Assembly: GCA_965200765.1 (NCBI GenBank)
Contig: OZ241380.1
Span: 992,001 to 1,056,000 of the forward strand
Source: G965200765 sp965200765
Lineage (GTDB): Bacteria > Pseudomonadota > Gammaproteobacteria > Arenicellales > JAJDZL01
Direction of reading: 5' to 3'
DNA length: 64,000 nucleotides
Both the position numbers and the translations under genes were made by a program. The notes beneath the pieces were generated by a model. The model was not told the origin of the DNA, did not search any database, and worked only from the letters and a program-made list of their open reading frames with translations. Below are positions 18,021 to 26,617 of this stretch, one piece after another (position 1 is the stretch's first letter; each line of letters begins with the position of its first letter).

Positions 18021-20693
18021 TCAGCAGAGCAGGGGGTCTGTCTTGTCGGTATCAATATTGAACTTTTTATAAGCGTCGACTACAACAGATTGGTCCAGTA
18101 AACCATCATCTGCCAGTGCTTTCAGTGCCGCAGTGGCAATGAAGTAGCGATTTACTTCAAAGAATTTGCGCAATTCATTCCGGGTATCTGAACGGCCATA
18201 GCCGTCGGTACCAAGTACGGTGTACCGGCGCGGAACAAATTCACGAATTTGATCTGTATACATGCGGATGTAATCGCTGGCCGCGATAATCGGCCCTTCG
18301 GTTGCCTGCAGGCAGGTGTCGATATAGCTGGATTTTGGTGGTTGATGCGGGTTCAGTCTGTTCCATCGTGCGACAGAGCGGCCATCACGGGCCAACTCGT
18401 TGAAACTGGTAACGCTCCAGACATCTGAAGCGACTGAAAATTCTGTCTCCAAAATTTCTGCGGCCGCCTGCACTTCCCGAAGAATGGTGCCACCGCCCAG
18501 TAATTGAATCCGATGCTTGCTGTTGCTGTCGCCGAATTGCATCAACTTGTACATTCCCTTGATGATGCCTTCCTCTGCACCCTCAGGCATCGCCGGGTGG
18601 ACATAGTTTTCATTCATGCAGGTGATATAGAAATAGATGGCCTCTCTGTCTACATACATTCGTTTCAATCCGTGGTGAATGATCACCGCGAGTTCGTAAA
18701 CGTATGTAGGGTCATATGCAACACAGGACGGTACCGTGGCTGCCATAATCAGACTGTGGCCATCCTGATGTTGGAGGCCTTCTCCAGCGAGCGTTGTTCG
18801 CCCGGCCGTGCCGCCAATCAGAAATCCGCGAGTACGAATATCGGCCGCCGCCCAAGCCAGGTCTCCAACACGCTGAAAACCGAACATGGAATAGAAAATA
18901 TAGAACGGCACCATTGGAACATTATGGTGACTGTATGCAGTGCCTGCCGCAATCCACGAGCAAGTTGCACCGGCTTCATTGATGCCTTCCTGCAATACCT
19001 GACCGTCTTTGGATTCTTTGTAGTACATCAGTTGGTCGGCATCTTCCGGTTCGTACAACTGTCCGAGCGGCGAGTAGATTCCAATTTGACGATACATGCC
19101 TTCCATACCGAATGTTCTGGATTCGTCCGGTACAATCGGAACAATTTTGTCGCCAATGGACTTGTCGCGGATCAATGCGGTCAGGATGCGGACAAAACCC
19201 ATTGTGGTTGAAATTTCGCGCTTGCCTGTTCCTTTGAGCTGAGCGTCAAAAATACTGATGTCCGGAATATCCAGAACAGTGGTCGAAATTTGTCGACGGG
19301 CTGGCAGGGAACCACCGAGATTTTTTCGTCGTTCTCGCATGTACTGAATTTCTGGGCTATCGTCTGGGGGCCGATAGAACGGTGCATCTTTCACTTCCTC
19401 GTCGGTGAGCGGGATATTGAAGCGATCGCGAAAACTCATCAAGGCATCTTCACCCATTTTTTTCTGCTGATGGGTAATATTCTGACCTTCACCGGCTTCG
19501 CCCATTCCGTACCCCTTTACAGTTTTTGCCAGAATCACGGTAGGCTGGCCGGTGTGCTTCACTGCCGCTGCATAGGCGGCATACACCTTGTGCGGGTCAT
19601 GTCCGCCGCGATTCAAACGCCAGATGTCTTCATCGGTCATGTTTGAAACCATGGCTTTCAGTTCTTCGTATTTTCCGAAGAAACGTTCACGCGTATAGGC
19701 ACCGCCTTTAGCCTTGAATGCCTGAAAATCGCCATCCACGGTTTCTTCCATGCACTTTCGCAACAAACCTTTGGTATCTGCCATCAACAGTGGATCCCAG
19801 TAGGAGCCCCAAATTAACTTGATGACATTCCAGTTGGAACCGCGGAAATCTCCTTCCAGCTCCTGAATGATTTTGCCGTTGCCGCGAACAGGACCATCCA
19901 GTCGTTGAAGATTGCAGTTGACAACAAAGATGAGGTTGTCCAGTTTTTCCCGTCCCGCGAGCGACAGGGCACCGATGGATTCAGGTTCATCCATTTCGCC
20001 GTCGCCGACGAATGCCCATACTTTTTGCTTGGATGTATCCAGAATCCCCCGATGATGGAGATATTTCATAAAACGCGCCTGGTAGATTGCCATGATGGGG
20101 CCCAGACCCATTGAAACAGTTGGGAATTGCCAGAATTCAGGCATGAGGCGCGGGTGGGGATAGGATGAAAGTCCATCTCCATCTGCTTCTTGGCGGAAGT
20201 TTTCCAGATCGTGTTCGGTGAGTCGTCCTTCCAGGAATGCGCGTGCGTAAATTCCCGGGGCTGAATGTCCTTGGAAGAAAATCAGGTCACCGCCGTGATC
20301 TTCATTCGGCGCGTGCCAGAAATGATTGAACCCCACATCGTACAAGGTTGCAGAGGAAGCAAAACTAGCGATGTGTCCGCCCAGCTCGGTTGTCTTTTGA
20401 TTGGCTCGCACCACCATCGCCAAGGCATTCCAGCGAATGAGAGAGCGAATTCTCCATTCGAGTCCATGGTCGCCATCGCTTCGTTCTTCATGTGCTGTCA
20501 ATATGGTATTGACGTACGCGGTGGTTGGACGGTGCGGAATATGTGCTCCGGAGCGGCGCGCTGAATCGATCAGTTTTTCTATCAGAAAATGAGCGCGATT
20601 GTGTCCTTCCCGGTCAATCACACTGGACAGTGCATCTAGCCATTCCTGAGTTTCCTCTGGATCAACATCGTTAAATAGCTCTTGGTCGCTCAT
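18021..20693 (-). CDS. aceE: Pyruvate dehydrogenase E1 component, homodimeric type
   Basis: Thiamine-diphosphate enzyme decarboxylating pyruvate and acetylating lipoyl-E2. The ThDP/Mg motif is GDGEMDEPES ... VVNCNLQRLDG. Other AceE landmarks are NALAMVVRANQ, GHIASFASSATLYDVGFNHF, KTVKGYGMGEAGEGQN and LGTDGYGRSDTRNELR near the C-terminus. At 890 aa it matches the gammaproteobacterial single-chain E1. Start ATG with AAAGGA upstream. First gene of its operon; no pdhR repressor gene lies next to it. Confidence 0.97.
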   Translation of the reverse strand: MSDQELFNDVDPEETQEWLDALSSVIDREGHNRAHFLIEKLIDSARRSGAHIPHRPTTAYVNTILTAHEERSDGDHGLEWRIRSLIRWNALAMVVRANQKTTELGGHIASFASSATLYDVGFNHFWHAPNEDHGGDLIFFQGHSAPGIYARAFLEGRLTEHDLENFRQEADGDGLSSYPHPRLMPEFWQFPTVSMGLGPIMAIYQARFMKYLHHRGILDTSKQKVWAFVGDGEMDEPESIGALSLAGREKLDNLIFVVNCNLQRLDGPVRGNGKIIQELEGDFRGSNWNVIKLIWGSYWDPLLMADTKGLLRKCMEETVDGDFQAFKAKGGAYTRERFFGKYEELKAMVSNMTDEDIWRLNRGGHDPHKVYAAYAAAVKHTGQPTVILAKTVKGYGMGEAGEGQNITHQQKKMGEDALMSFRDRFNIPLTDEEVKDAPFYRPPDDSPEIQYMRERRKNLGGSLPARRQISTTVLDIPDISIFDAQLKGTGKREISTTMGFVRILTALIRDKSIGDKIVPIVPDESRTFGMEGMYRQIGIYSPLGQLYEPEDADQLMYYKESKDGQVLQEGINEAGATCSWIAAGTAYSHHNVPMVPFYIFYSMFGFQRVGDLAWAAADIRTRGFLIGGTAGRTTLAGEGLQHQDGHSLIMAATVPSCVAYDPTYVYELAVIIHHGLKRMYVDREAIYFYITCMNENYVHPAMPEGAEEGIIKGMYKLMQFGDSNSKHRIQLLGGGTILREVQAAAEILETEFSVASDVWSVTSFNELARDGRSVARWNRLNPHQPPKSSYIDTCLQATEGPIIAASDYIRMYTDQIREFVPRRYTVLGTDGYGRSDTRNELRKFFEVNRYFIATAALKALADDGLLDQSVVVDAYKKFNIDTDKTDPLLC

Positions 20694-21283
20694 AAATTTC
20701 CTTTCAAGACATTAACTTTCAAATCAAAGCGTCACAGTGAAATTTTACAAAAATTTGGTGAGGCTTGTGCATGAATTCTGTATGAGCAACCCACTTCGGT
20801 TTGACGATGCGATTCAGAAATTTCGCTGACTGTCTTGCTTAATCTGTAATCCGATTGAAAAATCTGGACAAACTATGGAATGAGTCAACAGCAGATTCAG
20901 CGATGCAAATGCATTCGCCAAATGGTGATGCTTGTCATGCAGTAGCTTGGCAAGAACATACAAGATATCGCAACTTTGTCAATGAGTCATGTAGTTGTTG
21001 AGCAGGTGTACGGTTTTGGAGCAGTGTCGGACTCTGGACTAGAAGTTCAAATTAATTGACATCTTCGCAATGCTACCGGGGTTGTGTAGCTGTTGTGAAG
21101 CTACGTAAGCAACATTTCTTTCCACGAATTGCCAAGTAAGTGAAATTGTATCTTGACTTTTTTACATTTCACTGACTATAGTGAATTTTCTAACTGCGGT
21201 TGATTACGGAACTGCAACGCGAATTCATCTAATATCAGGCAAAGTACACCATAGTAAGGTGAGGTTGAAAACATTAGCTTCAA
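20694..21283. other. Divergent intergenic region between aceE and a DNA methyltransferase
   Basis: About 590 bp, AT-rich. It holds the putative methyltransferase promoter and inverted repeat listed separately, and a small hairpin (GTAGCT ... AGCTAC, 21086-21104) of unknown meaning. No gene was recognised. Confidence 0.45.
21153..21185 (+). promoter_or_regulatory. Putative promoter with overlapping inverted repeat upstream of the methyltransferase
   Basis: TTGACT (21153-21158), an 18 bp spacer and TATAGT (21177-21182) form a fair sigma-70 promoter about 100 bp before the start codon. The inverted repeat TTCACT-6 nt-AGTGAA (21168-21185) straddles the -10, and another AGTGAA half-site lies at 21139-21144. 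This is the layout of a repressor operator. The downstream protein has an HTH-like N-terminus, so self-repression is possible. Confidence 0.45.
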
Positions 21284-22939
21284 ATGGATTTTCAATGTAG
21301 TAAAATTGAAAGCGTGGATGTCAAGCAGAAAAATCTGGATGGGTTGTTCTTTCAAGACGAAGAACAGTTGGTTACTATCGATGAAGCATGCCGCTGGGCG
21401 AATAGTCGACTCAATCGCAGTGTGAGCAAATCGAATATTTCATATCTGATTGAACACGGGCAAGTTCGTACACTGGAAAAAGATGGATTAACGCTTATTG
21501 ATCTTGATGAGCTTCAAGACCATTATCGTAAGCTAGTCAACGAGAGAGAACATCATTGGAAGGAAAAACTTGGAGATGATCTGAATTGGACGTTATCTTT
21601 CGAACACCTCAGAGAAGTTGACACAACCAAGCATGTTCACCGTCTTCATCCATACAAAGGAAAGTTCATACCGCAACTAGTCGAGTATTTTTTGGATAGT
21701 CACATTGATAAATTCAAATTGGAGCCATATTTTAATCCGGGAGATATTGTTCTTGACCCATTTGCGGGTTCGGGAACAACATTGGTTCAAGCTAGTGAAA
21801 TGGGTATCCATTCAATAGGTATTGATGTTTCAGAATTCAATTGTTTGATGATAGATGTGAAACTCGGTATGTATGATTTCATTGCTTTAAGTCAGGAAAT
21901 TAACCGAGTAAACAATGCACTTGCAAATTTCAGTGCAAATAGCAAGATCGAAGAATTTGAAAATGAACTTTCACGAGCGTTAATTGACTTCAATCGAGAG
22001 CACTTTCAGAATCGACTTTTCAGAAATCGTGTACAAAACGGTGAAATTGATGAGGATCAATATGGGGAAAAGAAAGAAAAATTATTTTTACAGATACATG
22101 ACAGTATCAAAGAAAAATATGGAATTGAGATTGAACAACAAAATCCTCAATCTTTTTTGGACACTTGGTATAGCAACAACTCTCGGCAAGAAATTGATTA
22201 CATCCATAATATCATTCAATCAATCAAGGACAAAAGTATACGAAATATTCTTTTGTTGATATTGAGTCGTACAATTAGATCGTGCCGTGCAACTACACAT
22301 TTCGACCTCGCCACACTCAAAGAACCAAAATTCTACCCGTACTACTGTTGGAAGCACAAAAAAGTATGCAAACCAATATATTCAATTAAATCCTGGTTCA
22401 ATCGATACTCCAAAGATACAGTATCTCGAATTCAAGAGTTTAACCGTTTGAGAAGCCCGGCGCAATATGCAATCTTGAATGAAGATGCGAGAACTGTAAA
22501 TGTAATATCAGAAGCTTGTCGAAAAAATAATGATTTATCTATAATCATCAAGAACAAGAAAATATCTGGCATATTTACTTCACCTCCTTATGTTGGACAA
22601 ATCGACTACCATGAACAACATGCTTATGCTTTTGATTTGTTTCGTTTCCAAAGAAATGACAATTTGGAAATCGGACCAATGTACAAAGGGCAGGGGATCG
22701 CAGCAAAGAAAGAATATGTCGATGGTATAGCTAGTGTTCTCATAAATTGTAAAAAATACTTGGCAAATAACGCTGACATATTTCTAGTGGTAAACGATAA
22801 GCACAATCTGTACCAGGAAATAGCTGAACTTTCAAAGTTGACAATCGTGGATTCGTTTGAGCGTCCTGTGTTGAATCGCGCCGAACGTGACAAGGCAGCG
22901 TACTCAGAGTTGATTTTTCACATGAAGTGCTGTGAATAG
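21284..22939 (+). CDS. Site-specific DNA methyltransferase (N4-cytosine/N6-adenine type) with N-terminal DNA-binding-like region
   Basis: DNA base methylase. The SAM-binding motif DPFAGSGTTLVQASEMG lies near residue 160 and the catalytic motif FTSPPYVGQIDYHEQHA near 430. Motif order FxGxG before SPPY, with Ser-Pro-Pro-Tyr, favours an N4-cytosine enzyme. Residues ~25-80 (VTIDEACRWANSRL ... YLIEHGQVRT ... LIDLDELQDHY) look like an excisionase/MerR-type helix-turn-helix, which could autoregulate. The middle (about 210-330) is lysine- and glutamate-rich and probably holds target recognition. AT-rich codon use differs from aceE and the liv genes, suggesting transfer. A broken endonuclease-like frame follows directly, so this is now a solitary methylase. 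Confidence 0.85.
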   Translation: MDFQCSKIESVDVKQKNLDGLFFQDEEQLVTIDEACRWANSRLNRSVSKSNISYLIEHGQVRTLEKDGLTLIDLDELQDHYRKLVNEREHHWKEKLGDDLNWTLSFEHLREVDTTKHVHRLHPYKGKFIPQLVEYFLDSHIDKFKLEPYFNPGDIVLDPFAGSGTTLVQASEMGIHSIGIDVSEFNCLMIDVKLGMYDFIALSQEINRVNNALANFSANSKIEEFENELSRALIDFNREHFQNRLFRNRVQNGEIDEDQYGEKKEKLFLQIHDSIKEKYGIEIEQQNPQSFLDTWYSNNSRQEIDYIHNIIQSIKDKSIRNILLLILSRTIRSCRATTHFDLATLKEPKFYPYYCWKHKKVCKPIYSIKSWFNRYSKDTVSRIQEFNRLRSPAQYAILNEDARTVNVISEACRKNNDLSIIIKNKKISGIFTSPPYVGQIDYHEQHAYAFDLFRFQRNDNLEIGPMYKGQGIAAKKEYVDGIASVLINCKKYLANNADIFLVVNDKHNLYQEIAELSKLTIVDSFERPVLNRAERDKAAYSELIFHMKCCE

Positions 22940-22940
22940 C

Positions 22941-23159
22941 ATGGCTATGACGCATGTACTTTGTTGTGATATTGAAGAAGAACTAATCAAGGCTGTTCAA
23001 CAAAAACTGAACAAACAAAGCTCAGAAACAGATTCAAAGCCTATCTACTATCGACAATTATGAAAGAGTCACATATTCATGTATTCTTTTATTAAATCGA
23101 TCAAAACTATGCTTGGTACATCCATTTACGAGCAAGTAGGGGACAAATTTGCGACTTGA
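22941..23159 (+). pseudogene. Remnant of a cognate restriction endonuclease (TdeIII-like), broken
   Basis: A frame opens one base after the methylase stop and reads 40 residues to a TGA at 23061. The same frame continues with MYSFIKSIKTMLGTSIYEQV before a second stop at 23157. From memory, TdeIII-family endonucleases have an N-terminus in which a short hydrophobic segment is followed by YSFI-S----GTSI-E-V, which fits both parts. The rest of the enzyme is absent before livF begins at 23242 on the other strand. This is a 5' fragment with a nonsense mutation. The family assignment is by recall only. Confidence 0.5.
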
Positions 23160-23241
23160 ATTGGCAATGTAGAGGCTACTCTCGAGTAATAGAAACTCAA
23201 TGTAGTTAGAAGGCAAATACTCTTGCAACGATCTCAAAGTG

Positions 23242-23949
23242 CTACAATCCAAGATAGGCTTCTTTTACATACTCGTTGTCGGCCAAATGAGCGACCGAAT
23301 CCTGTAGGGTAATTTCGCCTGTCTCGAGCACATAACCGTAATCTGCAAGACGCAATGCCAAATCAGCGTTCTGCTCCACAAGAATAATTGTTACCCCCTG
23401 GGAATTGATCTCTCGGAGTATTTCACTGATTTCCTGAACAACAATAGGGGCCAGACCGTGTGACGGTTCATCTAGCAATAGAATACGGGGACGTGACATG
23501 AGCGCACGGCCAATAGCAAGCATTTGCTGCTCACCTCCACTTAAAGTTCTTGCTTGCTGTTGCTGCCGCTCCTCCAGTCGCGGAAAGTGTTCAAAGACAT
23601 TTTCCAAATCCTTGTGAATTTGATCTTTGTCTTTATAGATAAACGCACCCAGTAACAAATTTTCCAGCACACTCAAATCCTTGAATACCCGCCTTCCTTC
23701 TGGCACTTGGGCAATACCCATACGTAAAATCTCGTCTGCGCCACATTGGCTGATGTGCTGGCCATCCAGAGTAATGGTGCCGCTACTTGGTTTGACTAGC
23801 CCTGAAATGGCTCGAAGCGTAGTGCTCTTGCCCGCACCGTTCGATCCGATCAGGGTAGCAAATGTGCCTTCATCCGCATGAAAACTGATGCCTTTCAGCG
23901 CCGCTACATTGTCGTAAACGACTTCCAGATTCTCTATGGACAGCTTCAC
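23242..23949 (-). CDS. livF: Branched-chain-type ABC transporter ATP-binding protein LivF
   Basis: Cytoplasmic ATPase of a HAAT-family importer. Walker A GSNGAGKSTTLRAI, the Q-loop region, signature LSGGEQQMLAIGRAL and Walker B RILLLDEPSHGLAP are all present. The 235 aa length is typical of LivF, which lacks LivG's C-terminal extension. Last gene of livKHMGF; overlaps livG by 4 bp. Confidence 0.93.
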   Translation of the reverse strand: MKLSIENLEVVYDNVAALKGISFHADEGTFATLIGSNGAGKSTTLRAISGLVKPSSGTITLDGQHISQCGADEILRMGIAQVPEGRRVFKDLSVLENLLLGAFIYKDKDQIHKDLENVFEHFPRLEERQQQQARTLSGGEQQMLAIGRALMSRPRILLLDEPSHGLAPIVVQEISEILREINSQGVTIILVEQNADLALRLADYGYVLETGEITLQDSVAHLADNEYVKEAYLGL

Positions 23950-24704
23950 TGGGTTTCGCCTCCCAGATAGGCGCTAATGACTTCAGGATTGTTTCGAACT
24001 TCCTGCGGCGTGCCTTGAGCGAGAAGGGCGCCGAAGTTGAGTACCGACAACCGGTCGCATAGCCCCATGACCACTTTCATATTGTGCTCCACCAGAATAA
24101 TGGTTACATCTGAATCGCGAACCTTGAGAATCAAATCCATCACATGGGTGCTTTCCTCTGAGTTCATCCCGGCAAAAGGTTCATCAAGTAAAATCAACCG
24201 GGGATTTGAAGCGAGTGAAATCGCGATGGCGAGTGCCCGTTTCGAGCCCAGCGGCAACTCTCCGGCAGTTTGCGTTGCTCGTTCGGACAAGCCCATGAAG
24301 TTCAGCACTTCTTCGGCCTTCATACTTGCTTGCTTTTGCTTTGGACGGTCCAAACCAAAGATCGCAGAAAAGACATTGGTACGGGCTTCATTGTGAATTC
24401 CGATCAGTACATTGTCGAAAACACTCAGTTCCTGAAACAAAACAGTTTCCTGAAATGTGCGAACAACGCCCAAATTGGCAATCCAGTTGGGCTTGTGTTC
24501 TGTAATATTTTGTCCTTCAAACAGAACTTCTCCACTAGTTGGTTGCACAAATCCGGCAATATTTTTGAAGATGGTACTTTTGCCGGCCCCGTTGGGTCCG
24601 ATCAACCCATGAATTTCTCCTTGCTGGATACTGATGCTGACATTGTCCAGCGCTGTGAGACCGCCAAAGCGGGTTGTGAGGTTTTTGACTTCAAGAATGT
24701 GCAT
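23946..24704 (-). CDS. livG: Branched-chain-type ABC transporter ATP-binding protein LivG
   Basis: Second ATPase of the importer. The start is the ATG at 24704 (MHILEVKNLTTRFGGL), 10 bp after the livM stop with GAAGAAA before it; an upstream alternative at 24770 overlaps livM. Walker A GPNGAGKSTIFKNIAG and Walker B RLILLDEPFAGMNSEES are normal. The signature is LPLGSKRALAIAISL, in which the usual LSGG-type core is replaced by LPLG, a variation seen in LivG proteins that read LPYG. At 252 aa the length is normal. Confidence 0.92.
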   Translation of the reverse strand: MHILEVKNLTTRFGGLTALDNVSISIQQGEIHGLIGPNGAGKSTIFKNIAGFVQPTSGEVLFEGQNITEHKPNWIANLGVVRTFQETVLFQELSVFDNVLIGIHNEARTNVFSAIFGLDRPKQKQASMKAEEVLNFMGLSERATQTAGELPLGSKRALAIAISLASNPRLILLDEPFAGMNSEESTHVMDLILKVRDSDVTIILVEHNMKVVMGLCDRLSVLNFGALLAQGTPQEVRNNPEVISAYLGGETQ

Positions 24705-24714
24705 TTTCTTCAGA

Positions 24715-25677
24715 CTACAAGGAAACACCGCGTTGAAAAACTTTTCTGAGCTTCTGGGGCAGATACTCAAGTCCGGTCGGCAAATACAAAATGAAAATGA
24801 TCAGCACTGCACCATACAGCGCCGGACGAAGCTCGGCGAATTCCCGGAATATGTCGTCGAGAATGGATAGCACGACGGCACCCAGTATGGCGCCATAGAA
24901 CGTGCGATAGCCGCCCACGATCACCCAGATCAGAATAAATACCATGAAGCCAATGTCAAACTGATTGGGTGTAACTGTGCCGATGTAGTGAACCTTGAGC
25001 GCACCGGCAATGCCAACAAACAAAGAGCCAGTGATAAATGCCAGTGATCGATAGTTCCAGGTGTTGACCCCGACTGATTCTGCGAGCGATGCCTGCCAAT
25101 GCACGGCATGCAAGGTCAATCCGATACGCGACTTTTCAATCCGATACAGTATTAGCAGGCAAACAACCACGATAATCAGAGTCAGGTAGAAATAGGGTAT
25201 CGGTTCCAGAAAATCAATGTCCAGCAATTCTGGCGACGGTATACCGCTGATGCCGCTGGAACCGCCGAACGGCTTGATGAAATGAATCCAGGTCAGGCGG
25301 ATCGCTTCACCGGCCGCAAAGGAGCCAATCAAAAAATAAAATTGTGTCATGCGAAACAGCGGATAACAAAGAGCCGCAGCGACAAGTCCGGACATGACTC
25401 CGGCTAGCGGTAGTCCAAGCCAGAACGAGACATCGAAGTTCTTCGTCAACAAGGCACTTGTGTACGCACCAACCCCCATCATTACTGCGTGAATCAACGA
25501 CCATTCACCGGTCAGGGTAACCAGTCGATAACTCGCCACAACCAGAACATTGATTGTCAGAAAAATCATGAAGTCCTGATGGTGGTATCGCAAAAAGTGC
25601 GGCAGAATTACCAGAAATGTCAGAATCAAGCCGATTCCGATGACTGTATGAAGCTTGTTGTTCAACATGCTATTCAC
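24715..25677 (-). CDS. livM: Branched-chain-type ABC transporter permease LivM
   Basis: Inner-membrane permease with about eight to ten hydrophobic segments. The family signature region is GVNTWNYRSLAFITGSLFVG followed by GALKVHY, and near the C-terminus VGGYRTFYGAILGAVVL. At 320 aa it is typical. Overlaps livH by 8 bp. Confidence 0.9.
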   Translation of the reverse strand: MNSMLNNKLHTVIGIGLILTFLVILPHFLRYHHQDFMIFLTINVLVVASYRLVTLTGEWSLIHAVMMGVGAYTSALLTKNFDVSFWLGLPLAGVMSGLVAAALCYPLFRMTQFYFLIGSFAAGEAIRLTWIHFIKPFGGSSGISGIPSPELLDIDFLEPIPYFYLTLIIVVVCLLILYRIEKSRIGLTLHAVHWQASLAESVGVNTWNYRSLAFITGSLFVGIAGALKVHYIGTVTPNQFDIGFMVFILIWVIVGGYRTFYGAILGAVVLSILDDIFREFAELRPALYGAVLIIFILYLPTGLEYLPQKLRKVFQRGVSL

Positions 25678-26539
25678 TTGTCCGATGTCCCATGATTCCG
25701 GTTGGACGAACGATCAGAACGAGAACCATGATGATCAGTCCGAAAATCGTTGCAAGAGTTCCGGAGAAATAGGTCGTGATGAAGGTATGGAACAACGCGT
25801 ACAGCACTGACGCGATGATTGCTCCGGTCAGACTTCCGACACCGCCGACAATGGTTACGATGAATGCGGTAATGATGACATTGTGCCCCATGTGGGGATT
25901 TATATTGGTAAGCGGTGCCATCAATGCGCCGGCCAGTCCGGCCATTGCCGCTCCGACACCAATTGCAAGCATGGAAATTCGGTTGCTGTTGATTCCTTGC
26001 AATGCGGCGGCATCCCGGTCTTGCGATACTGCCCGCAACGCCCAACCCGCTTTTGAGCGTGTCAGGAAATACCACAGCAACACCAGTGTGGCAATCGCGA
26101 CTGCAATGCTGAACAAACGCTGGTAGGGAATCCGCAGAATTTCAAACAAAACCAGCGTTCCTTCAAATGGAGGAGGTACTTGCTTGGAAGGACCCTCGCC
26201 GCCAATCAGGGTTGCTGCAACCTGCAGTATAAATAGCACGCCGATGGAGCAGATGAGTCCGCCGAGTACATCTTTTGCCATTGGACGAAACAGGAAGCGC
26301 TCCATTATCAGTCCAATGCAGGTAACCAGTAACACCGCAATCAGGACGGTTGGCAAATACGGGATGCCCCATTGCGCATGCAGTAGCCAAATTGTATACG
26401 CACCGGCCATCACCAGTTCCCCATGGGCAAAATTGACGATCTTCATTACGCCGAAAATCAATACAAGCCCAACTGCCGCCAAAGCATAAAACCCGCTTTG
26501 GATGACTCCGTTGACGACAGTCTGGAGGAGAAGTTCCAA
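25670..26539 (-). CDS. livH: Branched-chain-type ABC transporter permease LivH
   Basis: Inner-membrane permease. The N-terminus MELLLQTVVNGVIQSGFYAL and FGVMKIVNFAHGELVMAGAY are diagnostic for LivH, as is IVTIVGGVGSLTGAIIASVL near the C-terminus. 289 aa. Separated from livK by a hairpin terminator, so it probably receives only part of the livK transcription. Confidence 0.92.
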   Translation of the reverse strand: MELLLQTVVNGVIQSGFYALAAVGLVLIFGVMKIVNFAHGELVMAGAYTIWLLHAQWGIPYLPTVLIAVLLVTCIGLIMERFLFRPMAKDVLGGLICSIGVLFILQVAATLIGGEGPSKQVPPPFEGTLVLFEILRIPYQRLFSIAVAIATLVLLWYFLTRSKAGWALRAVSQDRDAAALQGINSNRISMLAIGVGAAMAGLAGALMAPLTNINPHMGHNVIITAFIVTIVGGVGSLTGAIIASVLYALFHTFITTYFSGTLATIFGLIIMVLVLIVRPTGIMGHRTSE

Positions 26540-26566
26540 CGGTACAAACCCGGTACAACAAAATTG

Positions 26567-26600
26567 AAAAAAGGGAGAAGCCGAAACTCCTCCCTTTTTT
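26567..26600 (-). terminator. Hairpin with U-run between livK and livH (partial terminator)
   Basis: An 11 bp inverted repeat (AAAAAAGGGAG with CTCCCTTTTTT) with a 12 nt loop. On the minus strand, in the direction of transcription, it ends in six T, as an intrinsic terminator does. Placed after the binding-protein gene, it would let livK be made in excess over the membrane parts. Confidence 0.75.
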
Positions 26601-26617
26601 AAGAAATGGGCAAGATA

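Noticed and set aside
21284..23159. Complete, active type II restriction-modification system
   Set aside because: The endonuclease frame has an early in-frame stop and no downstream remainder.
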